In this document: positions 1 to 7,861 of the stretch, one piece after another
Numbering within the stretch: the first letter of the stretch is position 1
Layout of the letters: every line of letters starts with the position of its first letter
Assembly: GCA_004524515.1 (NCBI GenBank)
Contig: SDNV01000021.1
Span: 1 to 27,517 of the forward strand
Reading direction: 5' to 3'
Source: Promethearchaeota archaeon
GTDB lineage: Archaea > Asgardarchaeota > Lokiarchaeia > Sigynarchaeales > SOKP01
Length of the DNA stretch: 27,517 nt
Notes under the pieces: model-generated
Seen by the model: only the letters and a program-made list of their open reading frames with translations
Told to the model about the DNA's origin: nothing
The model's database searches: none
Program-made: the position numbers and the translations under genes

Positions 1-2257
1 AAGTAAAATCATTAATATTAAAATCATATTCCAGTATACCCATAGAAGAAGTTTCTAATAAATCGCGATATTTACTTTCACTCTTCTCTAAAGCGTCTCT
101 CGCTCGTTTTTGCTGGATATGTTTCCACACTCCATCCATGAATAGTGTTAGTTGATGGAGATCTGCCTCGTTATAATTTTCTTCCTTATTGATAACACAA
201 GTAGTAGCAACAATATGTTCTCCTTCAATAATGGGTATGCATAAATAACGATTAATCCTGCCACTAGTATTTGATATGCATATGAATAGATTTGGGTTTT
301 CGCTATTATTATTATTAATAATCGCTTCTCTTTGTAAAAGCAACTCTTTCCAAAGATTTAAGTCTTTTGAAGTAAATTCTTTTTGCTTTTTTATATCACA
401 GTATTCTTCCATTTGATTTGAGCAAGAAATCACTTTAAGGATAGACTCATCTTCATTTAAAAAAAATAAGCACCCCTTGTTACTTTTAGTTAATTCTACA
501 CTCTTGGTAACAGCGAAATCTGCTATTTCTTTTTCATTTAAATCTCCCATTTGACTAAGTTTAAGCAAGGCTTCAAGACGGGCTTCGTTTAGTTGCAAAA
601 TTTCCTCTGAACGTTTTCGATCCGTGATATCTTGCATTATTACTTCAACTAAAGTTTTTATACCAGTTTCAATAAAAGAAGCTTGAACATTAATCCATAC
701 AGATTTGTTATTATCAAAGGAAAATTGAATTTCAAAAGGTTTTATATTTCCTTTTTTGAGCAATTCTTTATACTTTGAATCGATTAAAGCAAGATCTTCT
801 TGAGAAAAATTATATACTTTAAGAAAATCTTTATGCAATAAATCTTCTCTTTCTAATCCAAGAAATTCTAATAATGCGGTATTAAAATCAATAATTTTGC
901 GATTAATATCGACTAAACATATCATATTTGGGGAACTTTCGAATAAATGACGATACTTTTCTTCGGAATCAATTAATTTCTCTTCAGCTTTTCTTCTTTG
1001 AGTAACATCTACTGCAGATATTAATGCAGCTGGTTTTCCCTGATAATTAATTGTCTGTCCAAATACCTCAACCCACATAGTCTCTTCAGATTTTTTAATA
1101 CATCGGAGTTGAACATTCCTTCTCGAGATTTTCAAGCCCTTTTGCAGTTCATATGCTAATTTTGCAACCATATCACGATCTTCAGGATAGAATAATTGCA
1201 GATATTTTTGTTCTTTCCACCCTCTCATCTCATTTATTGAATATTCCAGACTCCTTGAAGCAACTTGATTTACGTATTTGATTACCTCATCTTGTAAAAT
1301 AAATAAACCTAATAAGGATTTTTCACTTATAGTTCGAAATTTTTCTTCTGATTCTTTTAAATATTCTTCAGCTTTTTTAAGTTCTGTGATATCTTCGTAG
1401 GTTACAAGTATACCAGCGATATTATTCTCAGAGTCATAAAGGGGAATTCGATTAGTATCGAACCAGATTTTCCTCCCATTTTTGAGTTCCCATAATTCTT
1501 CCACATGAAATTCTGCAGTTTTTGAATTTAATATTTGATTTTCTTTTGCTTTTAGCTCTTCTATTATTTCCTTAGAAATTAAATTTTCTAACAAAACTTC
1601 TTTATCAGTTTCTCCAATTATGTTTTCTGGATTATTTGCTCCAATTAAAGAGGCATAATTTTGATTACATCCTAAATATACTAAATTTTTATCTTTCCAA
1701 AAAATATTTTCGGGGATATGATCTATAACTTTTTGAAGCATTTCATATGAGGTTTTTAATGCTTCTTCATATTTCTTGGGGTAAAATAATTTCCAAAATC
1801 TAATTTCAGGTAAAGAAGTCATTAAATTTTTTAATTTAACTTCATTTTCCTTGATTTTTTCTTCTAAAATTTTTAATTTGGAACTACATTTTAGAATTAA
1901 CAATAATTTCTTGTTCTTGTTATGGTCTATATATTTTTTTATTTTATACTCAAACCAAAGATAATTCTTATTTTTATCTCTTATTCGAATTTCTTGTAAA
2001 TCGATTCCCCCATCAGTGGTTTTTTTTAAGAATTTTATAACACTTTTTACATCATCAGGATGTATATATTCTAAAATCGATTTATCAATTAATTCTCTGT
2101 TCGAATAATGTAATAGACTTAAAACTATATGCTCATTAACAAATTTAATCTTGTAAGGAGCTTCTTGATTGATAATACAGACTAAATCATTTAAATTTTC
2201 GATGATTAACCGATATTTTTCAATTAGTTCTAACGGTTCTTCTTCTTTACCAATCAT
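1..2257 (-). CDS. Multi-PAS/GAF sensor protein, 3' end beyond the left edge
   Basis: An uninterrupted reading frame of 752 codons starts at the ATG at 2257 and runs off the window. From the translation I read PAS-like repeats at about residues 10-125, 166-290, 300-425 and 430-548, a GAF-like domain at about 556-710, and the start of another PAS repeat at about 726. The repeats are joined by the usual linkers of the type EKLxxSEEKYRxLFESSP, and the segments before the linkers end in typical DITxRKxxEE strings. There is no signal peptide or membrane segment, so the visible part is cytoplasmic. In this family such an array usually precedes a histidine kinase or other output domain, but none is visible because the C-terminus lies outside. 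A TATA-like element sits 32-41 nt upstream. The ligand and output are unknown. Confidence 0.85.
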   Translation of the reverse strand, partial: MIGKEEEPLELIEKYRLIIENLNDLVCIINQEAPYKIKFVNEHIVLSLLHYSNRELIDKSILEYIHPDDVKSVIKFLKKTTDGGIDLQEIRIRDKNKNYLWFEYKIKKYIDHNKNKKLLLILKCSSKLKILEEKIKENEVKLKNLMTSLPEIRFWKLFYPKKYEEALKTSYEMLQKVIDHIPENIFWKDKNLVYLGCNQNYASLIGANNPENIIGETDKEVLLENLISKEIIEELKAKENQILNSKTAEFHVEELWELKNGRKIWFDTNRIPLYDSENNIAGILVTYEDITELKKAEEYLKESEEKFRTISEKSLLGLFILQDEVIKYVNQVASRSLEYSINEMRGWKEQKYLQLFYPEDRDMVAKLAYELQKGLKISRRNVQLRCIKKSEETMWVEVFGQTINYQGKPAALISAVDVTQRRKAEEKLIDSEEKYRHLFESSPNMICLVDINRKIIDFNTALLEFLGLEREDLLHKDFLKVYNFSQEDLALIDSKYKELLKKGNIKPFEIQFSFDNNKSVWINVQASFIETGIKTLVEVIMQDITDRKRSEEILQLNEARLEALLKLSQMGDLNEKEIADFAVTKSVELTKSNKGCLFFLNEDESILKVISCSNQMEEYCDIKKQKEFTSKDLNLWKELLLQREAIINNNNSENPNLFICISNTSGRINRYLCIPIIEGEHIVATTCVINKEENYNEADLHQLTLFMDGVWKHIQQKRARDALEKSESKYRDLLETSSMGILEYDFNINDFT

Positions 2258-2288
2258 AATCTCTTTTTTTTTAATAGTGGAACTTGAA

Positions 2289-2298
2289 CATATAAGGG
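2289..2298 (-). promoter_or_regulatory. TATA-like element of the PAS sensor gene
   Basis: On the minus strand this reads CCCTTATATG and lies 32-41 nt upstream of the ATG at 2257. With the usual archaeal TATA-to-start distance of about 25 nt, this would give a leader of roughly 10 nt. It shares the 142-bp divergent intergenic region with the first PEBP gene. Inferred from position and composition only. Confidence 0.35.
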
Positions 2299-2369
2299 AG
2301 CGTCTAATATAAAAAAGGTAATATAGTGTATATATATATATTCTTAATAATATTAACACGTCAAAATTA

Positions 2370-2378
2370 TTAAATATC
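2370..2378 (+). promoter_or_regulatory. TATA-like element of the first PEBP gene
   Basis: TTAAATATC lies 22-30 nt before the ATG at 2400. That spacing would put transcription initiation at or next to the start codon, meaning a leaderless mRNA. No Shine-Dalgarno-like sequence is present before the ATG. The background is very AT-rich, so the match alone is weak. Confidence 0.4.
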
Positions 2379-2399
2379 TATTATACTTAGTTTTTCTTA

Positions 2400-2828
2400 A
2401 TGAGATTATTAAGTAATGATTTTCCTCATAAGGGGAAAATGGATAAGAAGTTTTCTTATCGAGGGAAAAATTTATCACCCCATCTAAAATGGGAAAAAGC
2501 TCCCGTTCAAACTAAAAGTTTTGCAATTTCATGTAATGACCCCGATGCTCCCGTGGGAGATTGGATTCATTGGTTAATATGTAATATTCCTAAAAAAATT
2601 AACGAAATTTCACGAGGAGGTCCCATTCTAGGAACGGAACTAAAAAATGATTACGGTCAAATCGGATATGGAGGGCCCGCACCTCCAAGTGGCACCCATA
2701 GATATTTTTTTAGAGTCTATGCATTAAATATTGATAAATTAGAAGGGATCAATAAAAAAAATTTCATGGAAAAGGTTAAAGAGCACACCATCGAATCCGC
2801 CGAAATAATTGGATTATATAGTGCTTAA
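2400..2828 (+). CDS. PEBP/YbhB-YbcL family (Raf kinase inhibitor-like) protein
   Basis: This 142-residue protein has the landmarks of the prokaryotic phosphatidylethanolamine-binding-protein fold: NLSPHLKW (24-31), the anion-site motif DPDAP (47-51), His57 in the HW segment, GGPAPPSGTH (91-100) and a following FRVYAL strand. Its length is normal for the YbhB/YbcL subfamily. Members bind small anionic ligands in a pocket formed by the Asp and His residues; the physiological role in prokaryotes is not established. There is no signal peptide, so it is probably cytoplasmic. It lies 39 bp upstream of a paralogue on the same strand and the two are probably co-transcribed. Family assignment is secure; function is open. 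Confidence 0.9.
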   Translation: MRLLSNDFPHKGKMDKKFSYRGKNLSPHLKWEKAPVQTKSFAISCNDPDAPVGDWIHWLICNIPKKINEISRGGPILGTELKNDYGQIGYGGPAPPSGTHRYFFRVYALNIDKLEGINKKNFMEKVKEHTIESAEIIGLYSA

Positions 2829-2867
2829 TGATAATCTTTATATTGCTATTTTTTCTATTTTGTATTG

Positions 2868-3353
2868 ATGATTCTTGAAAGTAAGGATTTTAAAAACAAT
2901 GAATTCATGGATAAAAGATTTACGTGCGACGGTGAGGATTTTTCTCCGCACTTAAGATGGAGCGATCCTCCTGAGGGAACAAAAAGCTATGCTATTTCAG
3001 TCACCCGTCCTGATTCAAGCTTGGGAGAAATTAATCATTGGTTTATTTATAATATTGCGCAAGATATTAATGAGATTGAACAAGATGGGCGCGCACCAGG
3101 TATAGAAGTTGAAAATGATTTCTGTACTTTAAATTATGAGGGTCCAAATGCTACTGAAGGAATTCATAAATATATTTTTAGAATTTATGCTCTTGATATT
3201 GAAAAACTAAATGGGTTAAATAAACAAAATTTTAAAAGAATGATAAGAAGCCATACCATTGAATATGCTGAGCTTACAGGGTTGTACGAAAGAAAATCGA
3301 CTCCTAAGTCACCCGATTTCTGTAGCGGATGCAATGCTTCTAACCAATTCTGA
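2868..3353 (+). CDS. Second PEBP/YbhB-like protein with altered ligand motif
   Basis: This 161-residue paralogue aligns without gaps to its upstream neighbour over the first 110 residues: SPHLRW at 26-31, His57 and His100 fall at identical positions. The DPDAP motif is replaced by RPDSS at 47-51, and the GGPAPP stretch becomes EGPNAT. The anion pocket is therefore probably changed, while the fold looks intact. A C-terminal extension of about 17 residues, absent from the neighbour, ends in a CSGC-containing tail. I chose the ATG at 2868 rather than the in-frame TTG one codon earlier. It probably arose by tandem duplication and divergence. It could bind a different ligand or be a non-binding partner of the first copy; nothing here decides which. 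Confidence 0.85.
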   Translation: MILESKDFKNNEFMDKRFTCDGEDFSPHLRWSDPPEGTKSYAISVTRPDSSLGEINHWFIYNIAQDINEIEQDGRAPGIEVENDFCTLNYEGPNATEGIHKYIFRIYALDIEKLNGLNKQNFKRMIRSHTIEYAELTGLYERKSTPKSPDFCSGCNASNQF

Positions 3354-3409
3354 AAAAATGATAGTTCTTCAATATAAAATAAGGAGTATAAATTTTATAA
3401 GATTCTTAA

Positions 3410-4594
3410 TTATTGATTAACTTTCTTCAAAACTTTTTTTAGAATATCAATGGTCTTAGTAAGATCGTCCATATTATTATAATAATTAATTGCAAATCTT
3501 AAGAGCGTTTCTTTTTTATTATGTGGATATCTTTTCAACGTAATATATATATTATTCTTAATTAATTCGCGGTAAATCTTCTTAGCTTTTTCATGTTCGA
3601 CGGTAATTATTCCTGATCTATATTCCTTTTCGAGTGAAGTTATAATTTTAAAATTTAAATCCTGAAGTTCCGGGAAAAATTGATCGGTAAGAGAGATAAC
3701 GCGGTTTTGAATTTCTTTAATTCCAGTACGTATACTCCCCCTTCCGATTACATTGTGAACTAACTCCAATCCTCCCTTTAAAGCCAATAAAGCCGCAAAA
3801 TTAGGACATCCTCCAAAAGAATCCATAGCAAATGCTTTCTTATAAATTCTTAAGTTATCATTATCCATAGAGAAAGGATCCTCGACACTAAGCCAACTAG
3901 TGAAAGGGATATTCTCGTCGACAAAGTCCTCGTGGATATATAAAATTCCAATACCCCATCCGCAGGCAATGTTTTTCAATCCGCTCGATACAAGAAAATC
4001 GATATTATCTTTTTTGACGTCAATTTCAAATGCTCCAAATGATTGGGTTGCATTTATAATGTTAATTAAATTGTATTCCTCGCAAAACTTTCCGAATTTT
4101 TCAAGATTTTGTCTGAAACCATTAAACGATTGGACATGGCTTTGAATGCAATATTTAGTATTTTCAGTGATACCTTTTTTAAAATTCTCTGCTGGAAACG
4201 AGTAATTCGTACTTTCTATTCTTGTAGTAGGAAATCCTAACCTTTTAAATAAGTGAACGCTAGCAGGGAATTCAATGGATGGGTATAAAATACCCCCTTT
4301 TTGATGCGTAAGAGTATGTGCAATAGTAGCAAGACCTGAAGAAGTATTTATCATAAATGCGATGTTCTCATGGTTTGTATTAAGGTATTCGGCGATTATT
4401 TTTCTGGGTTCATTGATGTCAAGAAAAAATAATTCATGGTCTACATCGCCGTAATTAAGCATACGATTAAAATATTCTACTCCTCCTTCATAAGCGCTTC
4501 TACTGATCGGCGCTGAACCTGCAGTAATTAAATATGTAAATTTTTCTAACGCAGGAAATTGTGTTTTTCTTATATTATCCCAATCAACACTCAT
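3410..4594 (-). CDS. Class V aminotransferase-like PLP-fold protein
   Basis: This 394-residue protein has the layout of the class V aminotransferase/cysteine desulfurase fold: a glycine/serine-rich N-terminal segment (TAGSAPIS), an NTSSGLATIAH cofactor-phosphate region, an INATQSFGAFEIDV strand and an SSGLKN segment whose Lys207 is at the Schiff-base position. The family normally has D-x-x-Q before the lysine, with Asp holding the pyridine nitrogen of PLP; here the residue is Asn181 and Gln184 is kept. No desulfurase active-site cysteine loop is evident. The reaction is unknown; isopenicillin-N-epimerase-like or selenocysteine-lyase-like annotations are likely by homology. It follows fwdA on the same strand after 153 bp containing a T-tract, so it is probably a separate unit. 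Confidence 0.8.
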   Translation of the reverse strand: MSVDWDNIRKTQFPALEKFTYLITAGSAPISRSAYEGGVEYFNRMLNYGDVDHELFFLDINEPRKIIAEYLNTNHENIAFMINTSSGLATIAHTLTHQKGGILYPSIEFPASVHLFKRLGFPTTRIESTNYSFPAENFKKGITENTKYCIQSHVQSFNGFRQNLEKFGKFCEEYNLINIINATQSFGAFEIDVKKDNIDFLVSSGLKNIACGWGIGILYIHEDFVDENIPFTSWLSVEDPFSMDNDNLRIYKKAFAMDSFGGCPNFAALLALKGGLELVHNVIGRGSIRTGIKEIQNRVISLTDQFFPELQDLNFKIITSLEKEYRSGIITVEHEKAKKIYRELIKNNIYITLKRYPHNKKETLLRFAINYYNNMDDLTKTIDILKKVLKKVNQ

Positions 4595-4718
4595 TTTTAA
4601 ACAGTATTCTATTTTGATAATAATTTCAATATTGGATTTTAATTAAGTTTTCTAAATATTGAATAAATTAATCAAAAAATTGAATTATTAATTTGAGCTA
4701 TTTTTTCTTAAAAACGTA

Positions 4719-4746
4719 AAAGAATAAAAAAAGAAATAATAAAAAG
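4719..4746 (-). terminator. T-rich tract after fwdA
   Basis: On the minus strand the bases directly after the fwdA stop are runs of T broken by single A or C residues, typical of intrinsic archaeal termination without a hairpin. It separates fwdA from the aminotransferase-like gene. Confidence 0.4.
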
Positions 4747-4747
4747 A

Positions 4748-6469
4748 TTATTTTCCATTTACGATTTTACATTTTGGAGCATACACATCTTGGACCGCAT
4801 AATTGTTAAAATTAATGCTGTAATGGTCTCTCCAATGCGATTGTACATCGTCTAATGTTGCTTCATATATACTATCTTTTATTTTTCCCTCCGCACAGAT
4901 GAGGGTTCCCATAGGTGAATTCATTATTTCACCATCCTTGACAACAATTTGACCCTCCTTTATTGTGTATGCCGCAGCTGAAAAGGCTTTTTCAATCGCT
5001 TTTCCATCATATTTATTAGGATCCAGCTTAAAGATTGCTACGTCTCCTATAGCACCAATTCCTAAATGTCCTCTGTCTTTTAGCCCTAGCAGTTTAGCAG
5101 GAGCGGCTCTCGTGGTTGTACATAGGTCATATAATGAATATTCTCTATCAATATCTTTCAATGTGGTTTTTTCACTAGCAGCCTTGGAAACAACGTTTGT
5201 AAGCATGTCTTCTCGGGATTTCTTATCCATCAACCATTTGTATACGATGGGATAGGTTGTAAAAGGTGCTCCGTTCGGATGGTCGGTAGTCATTAATACT
5301 TGATAAGGGTCTTTTACTAAGAGTAAAAGCTCTAAACCGATTGCCCATTGAACCGCATTTACTCCAACTTTTGGACTAAAGAAATAGGGGACTACACCCG
5401 AACCCGATTCTCCTTCTACCTGCCCGTTTGACCATTTAACTCCTGGTTTCGCTCCCCAGGGGCTCATTCCTCCTAAATGATGGAGTGCAAATTCCCAGGG
5501 TCCATCTCCCGTCATCGTTGTAGTCGCATATTTAGTAAAGACGACATTGCCGCTGTCAATTGAAATGTGTTTATGAGAGTTTATATATTCCGCCACTTCT
5601 GAAGCTCCTGATTCAAAATTACCCCAATTAGTACCGCCATAGGCATTGAATTGGCAATGAGTTATATGAAGACTTCTCTCGCGATCATTTTTAGGTTTAA
5701 TGCTCTCACAGATCTTAAATGTCTCAAGTGAATGAGTTACATTACCCGGATGTCCGAGATTATTACAGTGAACATGAATTGAATGAGGTAATTCCAGCAT
5801 TTCATTAACTTTTGCTAAATTTTCGACGATTTGTCTCGGAGTAACTCCCCAATGAAAAACTAAATCGTCCACAGACTCCACGTTCTTGCCCCAAGCCCAG
5901 TTTTCTACTCCTCCTGGATTAACAATCTTTACAGCATAACCTTTTGTGGCTTTTAGGATCCAAGCAACATAACCTGCTAATTTATCGATGTCATTATCCC
6001 TGATATATTTCATGACAAACCAGTTATTTCCGAATAAAGGAAATGCCATTTTATCAATGATAGGCATCTCTAAAAACTCTTCATGGGTATGTCTAGCCTC
6101 CAGTAATGGCATGGCGGGTTCTGCTACAGTTGTATATCCTAATTTTGCATATTTATATCCGGTCATCCACGTTGATGGGACGGCAAAACCCGTACCACTT
6201 CTAGTGGTCTTTGTTTTTTTCATCGTAGCTTCAAATGGTTTATCTTCGGGTCTGAAAGCCCTTCCCACATTAACTTTAGCTCCAGCAATATGAGAATGGG
6301 GATCCACCCCTCCAGGGAATATGATCATTCCCGAGGCATCAATGATTTTGGTATCTCCATTGACTTTCTCTACTACAGCACCGTCTTTAATATATATCTC
6401 TTTTTTTTCGCCGTCTATTCCATTTAAGGGGTCAAATACAATACCATTTTTAATAATTAGATCTTTCAT
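4748..6469 (-). CDS. fwdA: Formylmethanofuran dehydrogenase subunit A (amidohydrolase subunit)
   Basis: This 573-residue protein matches FwdA/FmdA, the subunit that condenses formate with methanofuran at a binuclear metal site after CO2 is reduced by the FwdB/D subunits. The expected ligands are all visible: HSH at 58-60, the lysine carboxylated in this family at Lys181 (AVKIVNPGG), His232/His234 in HVHCNN, His268/His271 in LHITHC, and Asp396 in TTDHPNG. The length is normal. In Asgards and other non-methanogens the complex is taken to work in the methyl branch of the Wood-Ljungdahl pathway or in reverse formyl oxidation. No fwdB, C, D, F or G lies in the window, so this copy is separated from its partners. 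The only nearby molybdenum/tungsten-related gene is the mobA-like gene 600 bp upstream. Confidence 0.95.
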   Translation of the reverse strand: MKDLIIKNGIVFDPLNGIDGEKKEIYIKDGAVVEKVNGDTKIIDASGMIIFPGGVDPHSHIAGAKVNVGRAFRPEDKPFEATMKKTKTTRSGTGFAVPSTWMTGYKYAKLGYTTVAEPAMPLLEARHTHEEFLEMPIIDKMAFPLFGNNWFVMKYIRDNDIDKLAGYVAWILKATKGYAVKIVNPGGVENWAWGKNVESVDDLVFHWGVTPRQIVENLAKVNEMLELPHSIHVHCNNLGHPGNVTHSLETFKICESIKPKNDRERSLHITHCQFNAYGGTNWGNFESGASEVAEYINSHKHISIDSGNVVFTKYATTTMTGDGPWEFALHHLGGMSPWGAKPGVKWSNGQVEGESGSGVVPYFFSPKVGVNAVQWAIGLELLLLVKDPYQVLMTTDHPNGAPFTTYPIVYKWLMDKKSREDMLTNVVSKAASEKTTLKDIDREYSLYDLCTTTRAAPAKLLGLKDRGHLGIGAIGDVAIFKLDPNKYDGKAIEKAFSAAAYTIKEGQIVVKDGEIMNSPMGTLICAEGKIKDSIYEATLDDVQSHWRDHYSINFNNYAVQDVYAPKCKIVNGK

Positions 6470-6644
6470 GGTAATATTCCTTTATTATAGGTATAATTCT
6501 GATAGAATTTTATTGTTATTAACTTTTGAGTTTATTCTAATACTTTAAAGAATCTATTGCTTTTATAAAGGATTACTAATGTTTATTTGAGTTTCATTTA
6601 ATTAACTTAACATATATAATTATTCCAGTAATAGACATCAATCA

Positions 6645-6666
6645 AAATAATAAAAAAGATAAAAAT
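6645..6666 (-). terminator. T-rich tract after the small mobA-linked gene
   Basis: Reading the minus strand after the stop of the 125-residue ORF there are T runs of five and six, consistent with an archaeal T-tract terminator ending the mobA-like transcript. The rest of the 197-bp spacer to fwdA shows no ORF. Confidence 0.35.
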
Positions 6667-7044
6667 TTAATTTTCTTTACCAAACATTCCACCAAAGGCA
6701 CCCATCATCGCATCAATCATCTTTTTAAAATAATCTCCGAAAAACATCTCACTAAAAAATTCATAGGTTTTTTCCCAAAATTTTTTCTCTCTGAATCTTA
6801 ACAAAATATATTTTTCCTGCTGATTAACCTCTATATCACAATCTATAGGTTGACCTCCATTCACTATTGCCGATAAATATTGTCTCATTTCTTCTTCATT
6901 TTTTAGTATACTCCCCACTAATTGATTTTCTTCAATATAGGGAGTCTTAATAATGATTTTTATCGAAAGATCATCCTTATTTTTATTTAATTCTACTGCC
7001 TTTCGGAGTTCTTCTTTGATTTCATCCCAATTTAAATTCTCCAT
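6667..7044 (-). CDS. Small protein of unknown function downstream of mobA-like gene
   Basis: I do not recognise this 125-residue protein. Residues 1-20 are a charged helix, 25-75 look like an alpha/beta segment (IKIIIKTPYI, then DCDIEVNQQEKYILLRF), and the C-terminal third is an amphipathic, Phe/Met/Gly-rich stretch ending MMGAFGGMFGKEN, which could contact a membrane or a protein partner. There are no cysteines outside one in the DCDIEV strand, no signal peptide and no clear transmembrane helix. It begins 29 bp after the stop of the mobA-like gene and is very probably in the same operon, so a role around cofactor handling is possible but not shown. Confidence 0.65.
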   Translation of the reverse strand: MENLNWDEIKEELRKAVELNKNKDDLSIKIIIKTPYIEENQLVGSILKNEEEMRQYLSAIVNGGQPIDCDIEVNQQEKYILLRFREKKFWEKTYEFFSEMFFGDYFKKMIDAMMGAFGGMFGKEN

Positions 7045-7073
7045 TTTATCACATTGTTCGATTTTTAAATCAC

Positions 7074-7748
7074 TTAATTTTGAGATAGTTCCATTAAATT
7101 CTCGATATCTAAAGGGCCATTTATATTAATAAAGCTAACCAAATTCTCGTCTAAAGCTTGAATTTCATTTTCTACAGAAATATAATTAATTTTCCAATTT
7201 TTATCAATAATATTTAGCAATCTATAGGTTCTATTTTCTAAATTTTTCCTTATTTGTATCAGTGCTTTTTTAATAGGATAAATTGCAAATAAAGGTTCTA
7301 AGTAATTATTATCCCATTTTGGAATACAAAAATCATATCCTTTAATTTTAATGATGAGAAGTCCAACTATTTCTTGTTTAATTAACGGCATATCACAAGA
7401 TATGGTGAAAGCTTTTTCATATCCTAATGTATCTAACTCTTTAAAAGCTGAATACATCCCAATCAATGGTGAACGAATAGATTTATCGCTATTTATATCC
7501 TGATCGTCTAAAATAAAAGCGGTTATTTTTCGATAATCTATATTATCAATATAATTCTGCACTTGGTGTTTAGAGTGAGCAACTATAAAAATATTATAAT
7601 TAAATAGAGATAATACCTCAAGTTGATGCATAATTAAGGGTTTTCCATTAAATATATAGAGTCCTTTATCACTGCCAAAACGTCGGCTTTTTCCTCCCAC
7701 TAAAATTACGAAAGCAAGAGATTTATTTTTACCGCTTATATTTGACAT
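7074..7748 (-). CDS. mobA: MobA-like molybdenum cofactor guanylyltransferase
   Basis: This 224-residue protein carries the MobA nucleotidyltransferase signature LVGGKSRRFGSDK at 16-28, the SPLIGMYSA segment at 93-101, the metal-binding Asp119 in SCDMP, an EPLFAIYP segment and a C-terminal FININGPLDIE, matching the family's FxNINTPxDL ending. MobA attaches GMP to molybdopterin to make the bis-MGD (or tungsten equivalent) used by formylmethanofuran dehydrogenase, formate dehydrogenase and related enzymes. Length is normal. It heads a two-gene minus-strand unit and is divergent from purF. The encoded fwdA nearby gives a sensible client pathway. Other nucleotidyltransferases such as IspD- or MocA-type proteins are less likely because of the C-terminal motif. 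Confidence 0.85.
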   Translation of the reverse strand: MSNISGKNKSLAFVILVGGKSRRFGSDKGLYIFNGKPLIMHQLEVLSLFNYNIFIVAHSKHQVQNYIDNIDYRKITAFILDDQDINSDKSIRSPLIGMYSAFKELDTLGYEKAFTISCDMPLIKQEIVGLLIIKIKGYDFCIPKWDNNYLEPLFAIYPIKKALIQIRKNLENRTYRLLNIIDKNWKINYISVENEIQALDENLVSFININGPLDIENLMELSQN

Positions 7749-7861
7749 CTTTTTGCTTAAGGAATTAATAATCTATTAACCTAATTATTAAAAAATATAA
7801 ATGATTTTAATTAATTGTTGTTAATTAAATTGTTTCTCTCAAATTAAATTGCTTTTTTAAT

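Noticed and set aside
7807..7828. Two TTAATTAA palindromes 14 bp apart between mobA and purF, as a possible operator.
   Set aside because: The spacer is almost entirely A and T, where such palindromes arise easily; no similar pair is seen at the other purine or histidine genes.
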